DNA of 60,165 bases from Thermoplasmata archaeon (GCA_021827405.1 JAKAVY010000006.1:1-60165), one strand, 5' to 3'. Shown: positions 23,841-33,035, counted from the stretch's first letter. Numbers and translations are program-made. Notes: generated by a model not told the origin, from the sequence alone.

Positions 23841-26213
23841 TCAGTACGGCCAGGACCAGCCCCGGATCTCGGGCGGGTCCTCCCCGTGGGCGCGGGTGTA
23901 CGCCCGGCAGCGTACCCGCGCGTCCTCCATGTCCTGGCGCAGCCGGGCCGCGTGGGAGGCCAGGCCGGGCACCCGGTCGATCACGTCCATCACCAGGTGG
24001 AAGCGGTCCAGGTCGTTCAGCATGACCATGTCGAAGGGGGTGGTGGTGGTCCCCTCCTCGTTGTACCCCCGGACATGGAAGTTCGCGTGGTTGTTCCGTC
24101 GGTAGGTGAGGCGGTGGATGAGGGCGGGGTACCCGTGATAGGCGAAGAGCACCGGGCGGTCCCGGGTGAACAGGGAGTCGAACTCGGCATCCGAGAGCCC
24201 GTGGGGGTGCACCGAGGCCGGCTCCAGCCGCATCAGGTCCACCACGTTCACCACCCGGATCTTCAGGGTCGGGAGCTTCTGCCTGAGGAGGTCCACCGCC
24301 GCCAGGGTCTCCAGGGTGGGGATGTCCCCGCAGCAGGCCATCACCACGTCCGGGTCCCCTGCGTCGTTGGAGGCCCACTCCCAGATACCGAGACCCCGGG
24401 TGCAATGGAGCACGGCCTGGTCCATGGGCAGGTAGTTCAGCGAGGGCTGCTTCCCCGCGACGATCACGTTCACGTAGTTGCGGCTCCGCAGGCAGTGGTG
24501 GGCCACCGAGAGCAGGCAGTTGGCGTCCGGGGGGAGGTACACCCGGATCACCTCGGCCTTCTTGTTCACCACATGGTCGATGAACCCGGGGTCCTGGTGG
24601 GAGAAGCCGTTGTGGTCCTGCCGCCACACGTGGGAGGAGAGCAGGTAGTTCAGGGAGGCGATGGGCCGGCGCCAGGGGATCTCCCGGGTGGTCTTCAGCC
24701 ACTTGGCGTGCTGGTTGAACATGGAGTCGACGATGTGGATGAACGCCTCGTAGCAGTTGAACAGCCCGTGGCGCCCGGTCAGCAAGTAGCCCTCCAGCCA
24801 TCCCTGGCACTGGTGCTCGGAGAGCACCTCCATCACCCGGCCCTCCCGGGCCAGGTGGTCGTCGGTGGGAAGCCGCTCCGCCTCCCATTGCCGGTCCGTC
24901 ACCTCGAACACCGCCTCGAGCCGGTTGGAGACGGTCTCGTCGGGTCCGAAGAGGCGGAAGTGCGTGGGGTTCTGCCGGATCACGTCCCGGAGATACCCCC
25001 CCAGGACCCGGGTGGCCTCGGCGAACGTGGTCCCGGGCCGGGGGACCTCCACCCGGTACTCCGTAAAGTCGGGGAGGGAGAGCTCCTGGAGGAGCAGCCC
25101 GCCGTTGGCGTGGGGGTTCGCGCTCATCCGCCGATGGGCCCTGGGAGGCAGGGAGGCCAGTTCCGCCACGAGCGCCCCTTGCCTGTCGAAGAGCTCCTCG
25201 GGCCGGTAGCTCCTCATCCAGGCCTCCAGTTGGGTGAGGTGCTCCGGGTTCGTCCTTACCTCGGGAAGCGGGACCTGGTGGGCCCGCCACGTTCCCTCCA
25301 CCGGGAGGCCATCCACCACCTTCGGTCCGGTCCAGCCCTTGGGGGTCCGTAGCACGATGAGCGGCCAGCGGGGCCGGCCGGTGTCCGACCCGGAACGGGC
25401 GGCCCGCTGGACCCGGAGGATCTCGCCCACCGCCGCGTCCAGCGCCTCCGCCATGGCCCGGTGCATCTCCCCCGGGACCTCCCCGGAGACCCAGGTGACC
25501 GCGTACCCGTACCCCTCCAGGAGGGAGGTGAGCTCCCGGTCGCCGATCCGGGCCAGGACGCTGGGGTTCGCGATCTTGTACCCGTTCAGATGGAGGATGG
25601 GCAGGACCGCCCCGTCCTTGGCGGGGTCGAGGAACTTGTTCGAGTGCCAGCCGGTGGCCAAGGGCCCCGTCTCCGCCTCCCCATCGCCCACGATGCAGCA
25701 GACCAGAAGGTCCGGGTTGTCGAAGGCCGCCCCGTAGGCGTGGGCGAGCGAGTAGCCCAGTTCCCCTCCTTCGTTGATCGATCCCGGGGTCTCCGGGGCC
25801 ACGTGGGAGGGCACCCCGCCCGGGAACGAGAACTGGCGGAAGAGCCGTCGGAGCCCGTCTTCGTTCCGGCCGATGAGCGGGTAGACCTCCGAGTAGGTCC
25901 CCTCCAGGTAGGCGTTGGCCACCGCGGCCGGGCCGCCGTGGCCCGGGCCGATGACCAGGAGCGTGTTGAGGTCCCAGTTCCGGATGACCCGGTTCATGTG
26001 GGCGCAGATGAAGTTGATCCCCGGGGTCGTCCCCCAATGTCCCAGGAGCCGGGGCTTCACGTGCTCGGGCTTGAGGGGTTGGCGGAGCAGCGGGTTGTCC
26101 ATGAGGTAGATCTGCCCCACCGACAGGTAGTTCGCGGCCCTCCAGTACGCGTGGATCCGCGAGACCTCGTCGTCGCTGAGGGGCCGTTGCGCGGACACCG
26201 GCGAGGCGCTCAC
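23841..26213 (-). CDS. xfp: Phosphoketolase (Xfp)
   Basis: A 790-aa thiamine-diphosphate enzyme cleaving xylulose-5-phosphate (and possibly fructose-6-phosphate) to acetyl phosphate plus an aldose phosphate. Signatures are [18 protein letters not shown] at the N-terminus, [15 protein letters not shown], the ThDP motif [23 protein letters not shown] and [10 protein letters not shown]. The GTG at 26213 gives the family's usual length (~790) and the usual opening before [14 protein letters not shown]; a GTG at 26198 is equally possible. The track's 1009-aa form includes upstream promoter sequence. It is co-transcribed with ackA. Confidence 0.93.
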   Translation of the reverse strand: MSASPVSAQRPLSDDEVSRIHAYWRAANYLSVGQIYLMDNPLLRQPLKPEHVKPRLLGHWGTTPGINFICAHMNRVIRNWDLNTLLVIGPGHGGPAAVANAYLEGTYSEVYPLIGRNEDGLRRLFRQFSFPGGVPSHVAPETPGSINEGGELGYSLAHAYGAAFDNPDLLVCCIVGDGEAETGPLATGWHSNKFLDPAKDGAVLPILHLNGYKIANPSVLARIGDRELTSLLEGYGYAVTWVSGEVPGEMHRAMAEALDAAVGEILRVQRAARSGSDTGRPRWPLIVLRTPKGWTGPKVVDGLPVEGTWRAHQVPLPEVRTNPEHLTQLEAWMRSYRPEELFDRQGALVAELASLPPRAHRRMSANPHANGGLLLQELSLPDFTEYRVEVPRPGTTFAEATRVLGGYLRDVIRQNPTHFRLFGPDETVSNRLEAVFEVTDRQWEAERLPTDDHLAREGRVMEVLSEHQCQGWLEGYLLTGRHGLFNCYEAFIHIVDSMFNQHAKWLKTTREIPWRRPIASLNYLLSSHVWRQDHNGFSHQDPGFIDHVVNKKAEVIRVYLPPDANCLLSVAHHCLRSRNYVNVIVAGKQPSLNYLPMDQAVLHCTRGLGIWEWASNDAGDPDVVMACCGDIPTLETLAAVDLLRQKLPTLKIRVVNVVDLMRLEPASVHPHGLSDAEFDSLFTRDRPVLFAYHGYPALIHRLTYRRNNHANFHVRGYNEEGTTTTPFDMVMLNDLDRFHLVMDVIDRVPGLASHAARLRQDMEDARVRCRAYTRAHGEDPPEIRGWSWPY

Positions 26214-26348
26214 GGCCCGGTCCCGGCCGGGCCCGGCGGCGGGGCCCCCCGCCTGCTTCGAGGTGGGGCAGAGCCCGGTCGATCCGGCCCCTCCCCGCGG
26301 GGGCCTGGTGAAGGGAAGCCTGGCATCGGCGCAGGGGAGCGGTGTTCG

Positions 26349-26356
26349 CTTAAAAG
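26349..26356. promoter_or_regulatory. AT-rich box between phosphoketolase and the hypothetical at 26454
   Basis: CTTAAAAG (minus strand CTTTTAAG), the only clear TATA-like patch in the 240-nt divergent gap. It is about 135 nt before the chosen phosphoketolase start and about 98 nt before the plus-strand ATG, so a leader would be needed on either side. Confidence 0.35.
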
Positions 26357-26453
26357 TCCGTAGAAGAACGCTCCGGCGCTCGGGCGCGCCCCTCTCCGGG
26401 CTCAAGCCGACCTGAGGATACCTCTTCATAGGGCCGGGATTTTCCTCCTCGAC

Positions 26454-26999
26454 ATGCCGAGGAAGAAGCGGGCCCCCCCGCGAAGGAAACGGTCCCCTTC
26501 CCGGGACCGCCCTGCTGGCACCTCCCCCCGTCGCCGGCCGGTCCCCCGGGCCCCCGTCTCCTCCCACCTCTCCCGGGACCTCTTCGAGACCTTGGAGCTC
26601 CTGGGGGATGCCTTCGAAGAGGCGGTGGAACACGTCCTGAGCCGGCCGGCGGCTCCCGCGCTCCGCGCCGGACCCCGTCTCCCCCTTCCGCTCTCCCGCC
26701 TTCTCTCCGGATACGTCGGATGGCAGATCGAGCTGAGGGGAGAACCCAAGGGGGCTCCCTCCCCTCCCTGGGGCGTCCTCTACCTGTTGGCGAGCCCGGC
26801 CCCCGTCGGGAGGCCCGCTCCCCGGACCGGGGAGACCCCGGTGCAAGGGGTGCGTTGGAAGGAGGTCCACGCCCTGGAACTGGCCTCCGCCGGGGCCCGG
26901 CTCCTCCTTCTCGCCTGGCCGAAGGACCCGAGCGACCTCCCGCGCTTCCGGGATCTAGCCGAGGAGGTCCGGGCGGAGTTCCGCCCGGACCAGGACTGA
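26454..26999 (+). CDS. Hypothetical protein with basic N-terminus
   Basis: A 181-aa soluble protein. The first 35 residues are Arg/Lys/Pro-rich, followed by a predicted helix ([20 protein letters not shown]) and an alpha/beta region ending in [20 protein letters not shown]. Segments such as [11 protein letters not shown] and [16 protein letters not shown] look like buried strands. No family was recognised. It ends 14 nt before the convergent cupredoxin gene. Confidence 0.6.
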   Translation: MPRKKRAPPRRKRSPSRDRPAGTSPRRRPVPRAPVSSHLSRDLFETLELLGDAFEEAVEHVLSRPAAPALRAGPRLPLPLSRLLSGYVGWQIELRGEPKGAPSPPWGVLYLLASPAPVGRPAPRTGETPVQGVRWKEVHALELASAGARLLLLAWPKDPSDLPRFRDLAEEVRAEFRPDQD

Positions 27000-27013
27000 G
27001 GCCCTCCCCCGGT

Positions 27014-28123
27014 TCAAGGGTGGGCCGGCGGGGAGGTCCCCGGGTCCCCTCCCGGAGGGGTCTCCCGCTTGCGGCGGGCGGTGTTGCTCTCGCTCATCCC
27101 CATGAGGACCAGGAAACCGGCCCCGGCGAGCACCACCGCCGCCACCACGAAGAGCCCCACCTGGACGACCTGGCCGACCACCGGCACGTTGTTCGGGGGT
27201 TGTGGCGTGACCCCCACGTAGATGTGTCCCTGCATCCCTGGGAAGTGACCGGGGACCGTGCAGACGTACTCGTACACCCCGTGGCTGGCCGGCATGGGGA
27301 TGGGGGGGGTCACCACCGGCGGAGCGCTGGGGCTCAGCGGGTCGTTCACCAGCGGAGGGTGGGCGACGAAGTAGGCGAGCAGTTGGCTGTTGGAGAAGCT
27401 GTTGGACAGGCCGGTGTCGTTGGGGATGGAGTCCAGGGTGAAGGTGTGGGAGAGCGCTCCCTGGACCCCCACCTCAAAGACGATGGGAAGCCCCGGGGAG
27501 GCGATGAGGATCGCGGGGACGAAGGTGATGGAGCCGGTGGCGTTCAGGAAGACCACCTGGTGGGGGCCGACCACGCCCGAGCCCACGTTCAGGAAGCCGA
27601 AGAGCCCGGCCTTGAACTGATACCCGCCGGAGGCGAGGGAGAGGAACTCGTAGCTGTCCCCCGACGGGCCCTTCAGGGTGTGGAAGGTGTAGTTCCAGTA
27701 CCCGACCTGCCCGGGGGCCAGGGTCAGGTTGACCAGGGAGGCGTTGGGGGGGGCGAAGAGGGCGAGGAGCTTCGCGGGGGTGATGTTCGCCGGGATCACC
27801 TGGTTGGGCGTGGCGTCCACGGTGAACGTGTGCTCCACGCTTCCCACGTTGACCAGGCGGAGGGAGAGCGTGGTGTTCGTCGAGACGTTCAGGGTGGACG
27901 GCTCGTAGCCGTTGTCGGTGACGTTGACCGTCAGGTTCTCCTGGGAGGCGGGAGAGCCTCCCGGCACGTACCGGGCGTAGCCGATGCTCTGGGGGCTGAC
28001 ATACCCGTCGAGATGGAGGAGGTAGGGGACGGAAAAGGCGCTCGCCACCATGGCGAGCACCACCACCAGGGAGAGGACTCCCCGGCGGGAACGCCCGGGC
28101 CCGCGCCTCCAGGGGGATCTCAT
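27014..28123 (-). CDS. Two-domain membrane-anchored cupredoxin
   Basis: A 369-aa protein with an N-terminal signal/anchor (VLSLVVVLAMVASAFSVPYLL), two cupredoxin-like domains and a C-terminal TM (VVQVGLFVVAAVVLAGAGFLVLM). Domain 1 keeps EHTFTV but its C-terminal loop (YEFLSLASGGYQF) has no Cys or Met and cannot hold type 1 copper. Domain 2 has SHTFTL and CTVPGHFPGMQG (CxxxxHxxxM), a complete blue-copper loop. The arrangement recalls two-domain copper proteins with one site lost. A TATA-like box 28 nt before the ATG indicates leaderless expression. Probable extracellular electron carrier. Confidence 0.85.
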   Translation of the reverse strand: MRSPWRRGPGRSRRGVLSLVVVLAMVASAFSVPYLLHLDGYVSPQSIGYARYVPGGSPASQENLTVNVTDNGYEPSTLNVSTNTTLSLRLVNVGSVEHTFTVDATPNQVIPANITPAKLLALFAPPNASLVNLTLAPGQVGYWNYTFHTLKGPSGDSYEFLSLASGGYQFKAGLFGFLNVGSGVVGPHQVVFLNATGSITFVPAILIASPGLPIVFEVGVQGALSHTFTLDSIPNDTGLSNSFSNSQLLAYFVAHPPLVNDPLSPSAPPVVTPPIPMPASHGVYEYVCTVPGHFPGMQGHIYVGVTPQPPNNVPVVGQVVQVGLFVVAAVVLAGAGFLVLMGMSESNTARRKRETPPGGDPGTSPPAHP

Positions 28124-28147
28124 GGGGAAAAGCCCACGGGGCCGGCG

Positions 28148-28155
28148 TACATATC
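28148..28155 (-). promoter_or_regulatory. TATA-like box for the two-domain cupredoxin
   Basis: GGATATGT on the minus strand, about 28 nt before the ATG at 28123, in the 55-nt gap after the CBS protein gene. Confidence 0.45.
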
Positions 28156-28178
28156 CCTGCGGTACTAACCGGCCCGGT

Positions 28179-29060
28179 TCAGCCCCCGGCCCGGTGTTCC
28201 TCCCGGGGGACGGGCGGACCGTGGCGGGGGAGGACCCGGGGGGCCTCCTCCCCCTCGAACCGACGGATGAGCTGGGTGGTGACCTCGATGAGGGGGTGGT
28301 GGCCCGACCGGTCGACCTCGATGTCCTCCAGGCCGACCAGGTGGTGCTCCCGGGCCAGACGTTCGAGCCCGATCTCCACCTTGTCGAAGTCCTCCGGCGT
28401 GTCGCAGACGAGCACGAAGGCCTGGAGCTGGCGGAGCCCCATCTCCCGGGCCGCGAGCGCCCGGTGGTGGCCGTCCACCAGCAGGTAGTCCTCCCCCTTG
28501 CGGATGGCCAGGACCGGCTCGGCGAACCCCCGCTCCAGTTCGTAGCGCCGTCCCTCCAGCTCGTCCTGGTAGACCTTCCACTGGGTGGGGTGCATCCGGC
28601 CCAGCGGGATGGTCATCCTCCGTAGGGAGAAGGTGAAACCGTAGCGGTCGTTCAGCAGCCGCCTGAGCGTCTCCGCCTTGAGGGGGCTCGCCCGTTCGAA
28701 GTGGCTCCGGACCACGTCCAGGTTGCTGAGGATCCCCACCAGCCGGCCGTCCTTGTCGACGACCGGGAGGTCCCGGAGCCCGTAGCGGAAGAGCACCCGG
28801 GCCGCGTCCTCCAGGTCCATCTCCGGGGTCGCCGTGTACGTCCCCGGGCGGGTGATCTGGGAGAGCGGGCGGTCCCGGTCCCCGGCGTTCCGGAGGAGCT
28901 CCTTGGCCGAGACGAACCCCACCAGCCTTCCCTGCCCATCGGTCACCGGCAAGCCGTGGTGCCGGCTCTGGGTCAGCTGGTCGATGGCCTCCCCGACCGT
29001 GGCCTCCCGGGTCACATGCTCCACCCGGAGCACCATGTAATCGCGGACCTTGTCGGCCAT
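28179..29060 (-). CDS. CBS-pair protein fused to a ParB/SerK-like domain
   Basis: A 293-aa protein. Two CBS motifs occupy residues ~1-120 (GLPVTDGQGRLVGFVSAKELL and DLPVVDKDGRLVGILSNLDVV), which usually bind adenine nucleotides. The C-terminal half has the ParB/sulfiredoxin-fold signature LLVDGHHRALAAREMG. This architecture matches archaeal proteins once labelled ParB partition proteins; the ADP-dependent free serine kinase SerK of Thermococcus has the same fold. Serine kinase activity regulated by adenylate charge is therefore a real alternative to partitioning. It lies 31 nt after gmhA, probably in the hddA-gmhA transcript. Confidence 0.8.
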   Translation of the reverse strand: MADKVRDYMVLRVEHVTREATVGEAIDQLTQSRHHGLPVTDGQGRLVGFVSAKELLRNAGDRDRPLSQITRPGTYTATPEMDLEDAARVLFRYGLRDLPVVDKDGRLVGILSNLDVVRSHFERASPLKAETLRRLLNDRYGFTFSLRRMTIPLGRMHPTQWKVYQDELEGRRYELERGFAEPVLAIRKGEDYLLVDGHHRALAAREMGLRQLQAFVLVCDTPEDFDKVEIGLERLAREHHLVGLEDIEVDRSGHHPLIEVTTQLIRRFEGEEAPRVLPRHGPPVPREEHRAGG

Positions 29061-29091
29061 GCTGTTCCGCCGGGGAGCGGCCCCGGGGGGG

Positions 29092-29688
29092 CTACCGGCT
29101 CCGTTCGTCCCGGAAGTACGAGCAGAGCAGGTGGCCCAGGATCAGGTGGGCGTCCTCGATGTGCTGCATGTTCTGGGAGGGGACCACCACGGCCCGGTCG
29201 CAGAGGGCCTTCTGCTTCCCTCCCCCCATGCCGATGAGCCCCACCGTCACCATCCCCAACTTCCGGGCCTCCTCCAGGCCCCGGAGCACGTTGGGGGAGT
29301 TCCCGCTCCCCGAGATCCCGACGGCCACGTCCCCGGGGCGGCCCAGGTTCTTCAGCTGCTCGGCGTACACCTCGGCGTAGGCCAGGTCGTTCGCCCAGGC
29401 CAGGAGGGTGGGGACGGGGTCGGAGAGCGAGAGGCACCGGAACCTCGGCTGCCCCGGGGCGATGGTGAGCTTGGCCAGGTCGTTGGCCAGGTGGCTACCG
29501 GTGGAGGCGCTGCCACCGTTCCCGAAGAAGAAGATCGTGGACCCGTCCTTGCGGGCGCGGGAGAAGAGCTCCGTGAGCTCCCCCAGCCCCTCGAGCAGGT
29601 AGGGGGCGGTGACGGAGGCCACGGTCTCGGCCACATATCCATGGACGTATTCCTCGAGGCTCTTCCCCATCGGGCCTTCCTCCTTCAC
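29092..29688 (-). CDS. gmhA: SIS-domain phosphoheptose isomerase-like protein
   Basis: A 198-aa SIS-domain protein. FFFGNGGSASTGSHLANDLAK is the sugar-phosphate loop of sedoheptulose-7-phosphate isomerases, followed by GDVAVGISGSGNSPNVLRGLE and MQHIEDAHLILGHLLC (metal/active-site His region). It should isomerise sedoheptulose-7-phosphate to D-glycero-manno-heptose-7-phosphate. It overlaps the heptose kinase gene by 4 nt. The ATG at 29688 or the internal ATG at 29670 could be the start; the overlap favours 29688. Confidence 0.88.
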   Translation of the reverse strand: MKEEGPMGKSLEEYVHGYVAETVASVTAPYLLEGLGELTELFSRARKDGSTIFFFGNGGSASTGSHLANDLAKLTIAPGQPRFRCLSLSDPVPTLLAWANDLAYAEVYAEQLKNLGRPGDVAVGISGSGNSPNVLRGLEEARKLGMVTVGLIGMGGGKQKALCDRAVVVPSQNMQHIEDAHLILGHLLCSYFRDERSR

Positions 29689-30665
29689 CGTCCCACGAAG
29701 ACGATCCGCGACCCCTCGTTGGAGATGTGGACCGGCAAGTGGCGATGTCCTGAGAGAGCCTCGGCTACTTGAGGGCTCTTCCCGGGGGGGACCACCAGGA
29801 GGAGGAACCCTCCCCCCCCCGCCCCCGTGACCTTCCCTCCGAGAGCCCCGGCCTTCCGGGCCTTCGCGTACATGGCATCGATGTCCCCGTTGCTGATCCC
29901 GTGGCTCAGGGTCTTCTTCAGCTCCCAGCCCTCGTCGAGGAGGCGGCCGACCCCTTCGTAATCGCCGGCGAGGACGGCCTCCCGGGTCCGGACGGCCAGG
30001 TCCCGGAGCCGGTCCAGGGCCGGGGCGTTCTCCGCCGAACGGCGGTTCTGCTCCCCCAGGATCTGTCCGGAGCGCCGGGTGGTGCCCGTGTAGTACAGGG
30101 ACAGGTACGCCTCGAAGCGTTCCGTCTCCGCCCGGGAGAGGGGAAGCGGCTCCACCGAGACGCTATCGTCGGGGAGGAAGGTGTAGTGCCGGACCCCGCC
30201 GAAGGCGGCGGCGTACTGGTCTTGCTTCCCGCTGGGCTCTCCCAGCCGCTCGATCTCGATCCGGCAGGCCTCCTCGGCGAGCTCCCGGGGGCTCTTCAAT
30301 TGCCCCCGGAAGGCCCAGAGCGCGTTGAGGATGCCCACCGCGAAGGAGCTCGACGAGCCGAGGCCGGTGCCCTCGGCGGGGATGTCCGAGACCGTGACGA
30401 TCTCCACCGCGCCGGTGACGCCCGTGGTCTGCATCGCCTCCCGGATCATGGGGTGGTTAACGTCCTCCACCCGGCGGACGTACTCGGCCGTCCGGGAGTA
30501 GCTCACCCGGATGTCCTGGTCGAACTTCTCGTTCACCAGGACGTAGACGTAGCGGTCCAAGGCCGCCGAGACCACCTCCCCACCCCCCCGGGCCCGGTAG
30601 TACGAGGCGAGGTCGGTCCCCCCGCCGGCGAGGGAGACCCTGAGGGGGGTCCGGCTGATGATCAC
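29685..30665 (-). CDS. hddA: GHMP-family D-glycero-alpha-manno-heptose-7-phosphate kinase
   Basis: A 326-aa GHMP kinase. ISRTPLRVSLAGGGTDLASYY is the HddA/heptose kinase opening, GTGLGSSSSFAVGILNAL the ATP-binding GHMP motif, EPSGKQDQYAAAFGG the catalytic Lys/Asp region, and GGKVTGAGGGGFLLL the third motif. With gmhA it makes heptose-1,7-bisphosphate for GDP-heptose, used in surface glycans. No phosphatase gene was seen; a candidate nucleotidyltransferase lies at 6.4 kb. A TATA-like box overlapping the XPD stop gives a leaderless start. Confidence 0.88.
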   Translation of the reverse strand: MIISRTPLRVSLAGGGTDLASYYRARGGGEVVSAALDRYVYVLVNEKFDQDIRVSYSRTAEYVRRVEDVNHPMIREAMQTTGVTGAVEIVTVSDIPAEGTGLGSSSSFAVGILNALWAFRGQLKSPRELAEEACRIEIERLGEPSGKQDQYAAAFGGVRHYTFLPDDSVSVEPLPLSRAETERFEAYLSLYYTGTTRRSGQILGEQNRRSAENAPALDRLRDLAVRTREAVLAGDYEGVGRLLDEGWELKKTLSHGISNGDIDAMYAKARKAGALGGKVTGAGGGGFLLLVVPPGKSPQVAEALSGHRHLPVHISNEGSRIVFVGR

Positions 30666-30688
30666 GAGGGCCCGGGAGGGAGGGGAGC

Positions 30689-30695
30689 ATTAAGG
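30689..30695 (-). promoter_or_regulatory. TATA-like box for hddA overlapping the XPD stop codon
   Basis: CCTTAAT on the minus strand, 24 nt before the hddA ATG. The XPD TAA stop at 30690-30692 is part of it, a compact arrangement. Confidence 0.5.
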
Positions 30696-32840
30696 GTCTT
30701 CGGGGACCGGGGACCCCCCCGAGGCCGGTTCCGGGCGGTGGCGAGGGCGTGCCCCCTTCGGGATGGCCTCCGCCGGGTGGCGCCGGCCTTTGAAGATCCG
30801 CTCCACCTCGTCCCGGACCGAGACCAACGGTTTGAGGCCCGGGAGCGCGTCCGCGAACTGGACCGCCCGCCGGTCGAGGAGGATGCCCAGGCCCCGGTCG
30901 TCCTCGGAGCGGATCATCCGGCCGAGGGCCTGGAGCACGGCCCGCCGGGCGGGCGCCACCATGCCATACTCCCATCCCCGGCCGGTCAGGTGGTCCAGGT
31001 ATCGGATGAGCGCTTCCCGCCGGGCGGTGGGGCGGGGGAAGGGGATGCCCACGAGGATCACGCACTCGAGCTCTTCGTCCGGGAAGTCGATCCCTTCGGC
31101 CACGCGTCCCCCGCACACGCCGAGGAGGATCCCCGCCCCGGGGGAGCGTTTGAACCCCTCCACCAGGTTCCAGAGCTGTTCGGAAGGCATCCTACGGCTC
31201 TCCATGACCGCCCCCCGGGGGAGCTCGGAGGAGAGCCCCTGGGCCAGGAACCGGTCCAAGAGGGCGAAGCTGGGGAAGAAGGCGGCCGTCTTCACCGGCA
31301 GCTCCCTCAGGGTCCCCACGAGGGCCCGGTAGAGCCGGGGGAGCGCCTCGGGGTCCCCCTGGAGGTCCTCGTGGCGGCTGGTCACGTCGGGAACGTAGCG
31401 CAGGACCCGATGGGAGACCGGGAACGGGGAAGGCACGGTCAGCCGGGCGCTGTCCACGGGGAGCCCCAGAGTGTCCCGATATTCCTCCAGGGGCGCGAGG
31501 GTGCCGGAGAGATGGACGGAGAGGTGCGTCCCCAGGATAGGGCTCGCCGGCTCCCGGGCGTCCAGCGCGTAGGCCTCCACCGCCCGGTGGGGGCTCGCGA
31601 CGGCGGCCTTCACGTATTCCGGGGGGTCCACGCCGCCCCACGAAAGGAGGTTCTCGGCGACCGTGGCCGCGTAGGAACGGGGGAGCCGACGGGCCTGCCT
31701 CCGGCGGTCCCGGAGGCGTTCCCCCCACTCGGCAAGGGACAGGAGCATCTGGCGGAGGTCGTGGCTGGTCCCCCCCACCTCGGACAGGAGCCGGTCTTCC
31801 AGCCCGCCGGGGGGAAGGAGCCCGTCCTCCTCACCGGCGTACTCCTCCACGACCTCGGAAAGGACCTCCTCCACCTGGGTGAGGAAGGCCACGGCCGGCC
31901 GTTGGGGAAGCGGGCCCCCCGGGGCGGAGCCCACCGCCAGGAGGGGGAAGTCGCCGTGCTCCTCCACCTCCTCCCGGGCCCGGTGCACCGTCTCGAGTCC
32001 GAGCCTCAAGGTGATGCTCTCCCGGAGGTACTCGGGGAGGTTGTGGGCCTCGTCGATGACCAGGTCCACCTGGTCCAGGGAGACCCCCAACCAAGTGAGG
32101 AGCGAGGGCCGGATCCTCGGGTGGAAGAAGAACACGTAGGGGGCGACCACCACCGTCGCGTCCCGGCAGAGCCGTTTGGCGAGCTCGTAGGGGCAGAGGT
32201 TCTCCGCCGAGGCCAGGGCCTTGAACCGGTTGGAATCCGGCGCCTCCTGGGCGATCCGCTCGGCCATCCGGGGGAGGTCGGCGGCGATGAGCTGGGCGTA
32301 GTACGGGCACCCTTCCAGGTCGGTCAGTTCGAGGGTGGACTTCTTCCGGCCCCGGGCCGGCGGGCCCGCCGGGGTCGGTCCGGTCCGGTCCGGGGCGGCG
32401 GGCCGCTCGGTGGCCCGCTTGCGGTCCGCGCAGAGCTTCCCGATCTCCTCCGCGCTGGCCCCCTCCATCTCCGGCAACGCCTCGAAGAGGAGACAGCGTG
32501 CCTGTCGCCCCTCCAAGGCCAAGGCGAGCACCGGGTGCCCGGTCCGACGGGCGATGGCCCGGGTCTCGGCCAGGACCTGGGCGCTCTGGGAGTGGGTCCG
32601 GACCAGGTAGAGGACCTTGTGCCCGCTCTCCCGGGCATGGGGGATGAGCGGGGCGAGCACGGCCACCGTCTTGCCGCTGCCCGTGGGGGCATCCAGAAGG
32701 AGCGCCCCTCCGCGATGGGTCCGTTCCGTGACGGCCCGGAGGATCCCTTCCTGGGAGGGGCGGACCCGGTACGGGAAGGCCCCTCCGGCCGGCCGGGCCT
32801 TCTTTTCGGGGGGCCGGGGGAAGGAGGCGGGAGGGGGCAT
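30690..32840 (-). CDS. XPD/Rad3-family Fe-S DNA helicase
   Basis: A 716-aa superfamily 2 helicase. DAPTGSGKTVAVLAP is Walker A and DLVIDEAHNLPEYL the DEAH box. Four Cys for the [4Fe-4S] cluster occur between them: RCLLF, KLCADRK, GCPYYAQ and NLCPYELAK. HLSGTLAP and the C-terminal VGIPFPRPTARREALIRYL ... ALGRMIRSEDDRG are motifs IV-VI. It unwinds DNA 5'-3' in repair. An insertion of Pro/Arg-rich sequence follows the second Cys (TERPAAPDRTGPTPAG). Starts 33 nt after a TATA-like box, monocistronic or leading into hddA. Confidence 0.92.
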   Translation of the reverse strand: MPPPASFPRPPEKKARPAGGAFPYRVRPSQEGILRAVTERTHRGGALLLDAPTGSGKTVAVLAPLIPHARESGHKVLYLVRTHSQSAQVLAETRAIARRTGHPVLALALEGRQARCLLFEALPEMEGASAEEIGKLCADRKRATERPAAPDRTGPTPAGPPARGRKKSTLELTDLEGCPYYAQLIAADLPRMAERIAQEAPDSNRFKALASAENLCPYELAKRLCRDATVVVAPYVFFFHPRIRPSLLTWLGVSLDQVDLVIDEAHNLPEYLRESITLRLGLETVHRAREEVEEHGDFPLLAVGSAPGGPLPQRPAVAFLTQVEEVLSEVVEEYAGEEDGLLPPGGLEDRLLSEVGGTSHDLRQMLLSLAEWGERLRDRRRQARRLPRSYAATVAENLLSWGGVDPPEYVKAAVASPHRAVEAYALDAREPASPILGTHLSVHLSGTLAPLEEYRDTLGLPVDSARLTVPSPFPVSHRVLRYVPDVTSRHEDLQGDPEALPRLYRALVGTLRELPVKTAAFFPSFALLDRFLAQGLSSELPRGAVMESRRMPSEQLWNLVEGFKRSPGAGILLGVCGGRVAEGIDFPDEELECVILVGIPFPRPTARREALIRYLDHLTGRGWEYGMVAPARRAVLQALGRMIRSEDDRGLGILLDRRAVQFADALPGLKPLVSVRDEVERIFKGRRHPAEAIPKGARPRHRPEPASGGSPVPEDP

Positions 32841-32871
32841 CAGACCTCGCCGTGGGGGGCCCCGCCGGACG

Positions 32872-32877
32872 ATAAAG
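32872..32877 (-). promoter_or_regulatory. TATA-like box for XPD
   Basis: CTTTAT on the minus strand, about 32 nt before the ATG at 32840. Confidence 0.45.
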
Positions 32878-33035
32878 CCCCCCGCCGGCCGCGGGGCGGG
32901 CCCCCGCGGGCCGGGCCATGAACGGAGAGGGACCGTCCGAAGTCCCGGAACCCTCCCCGCGCAGGGGAGAGCCCCCCGAAGCGCGCGGGGGGGGTCTGGC
33001 CGGTCCCGGGGACCCGCGTCCGTGGCGGGCCGGGC

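Noticed and set aside
22573-26037. 1154-aa minus-strand ORF and other very long Gly/Pro/Arg-rich ORFs (e.g. 29769-32921, 1869-3620)
   Set aside because: They lie over genes with clear domain motifs in another frame and have compositional bias typical of GC-rich shadow frames.
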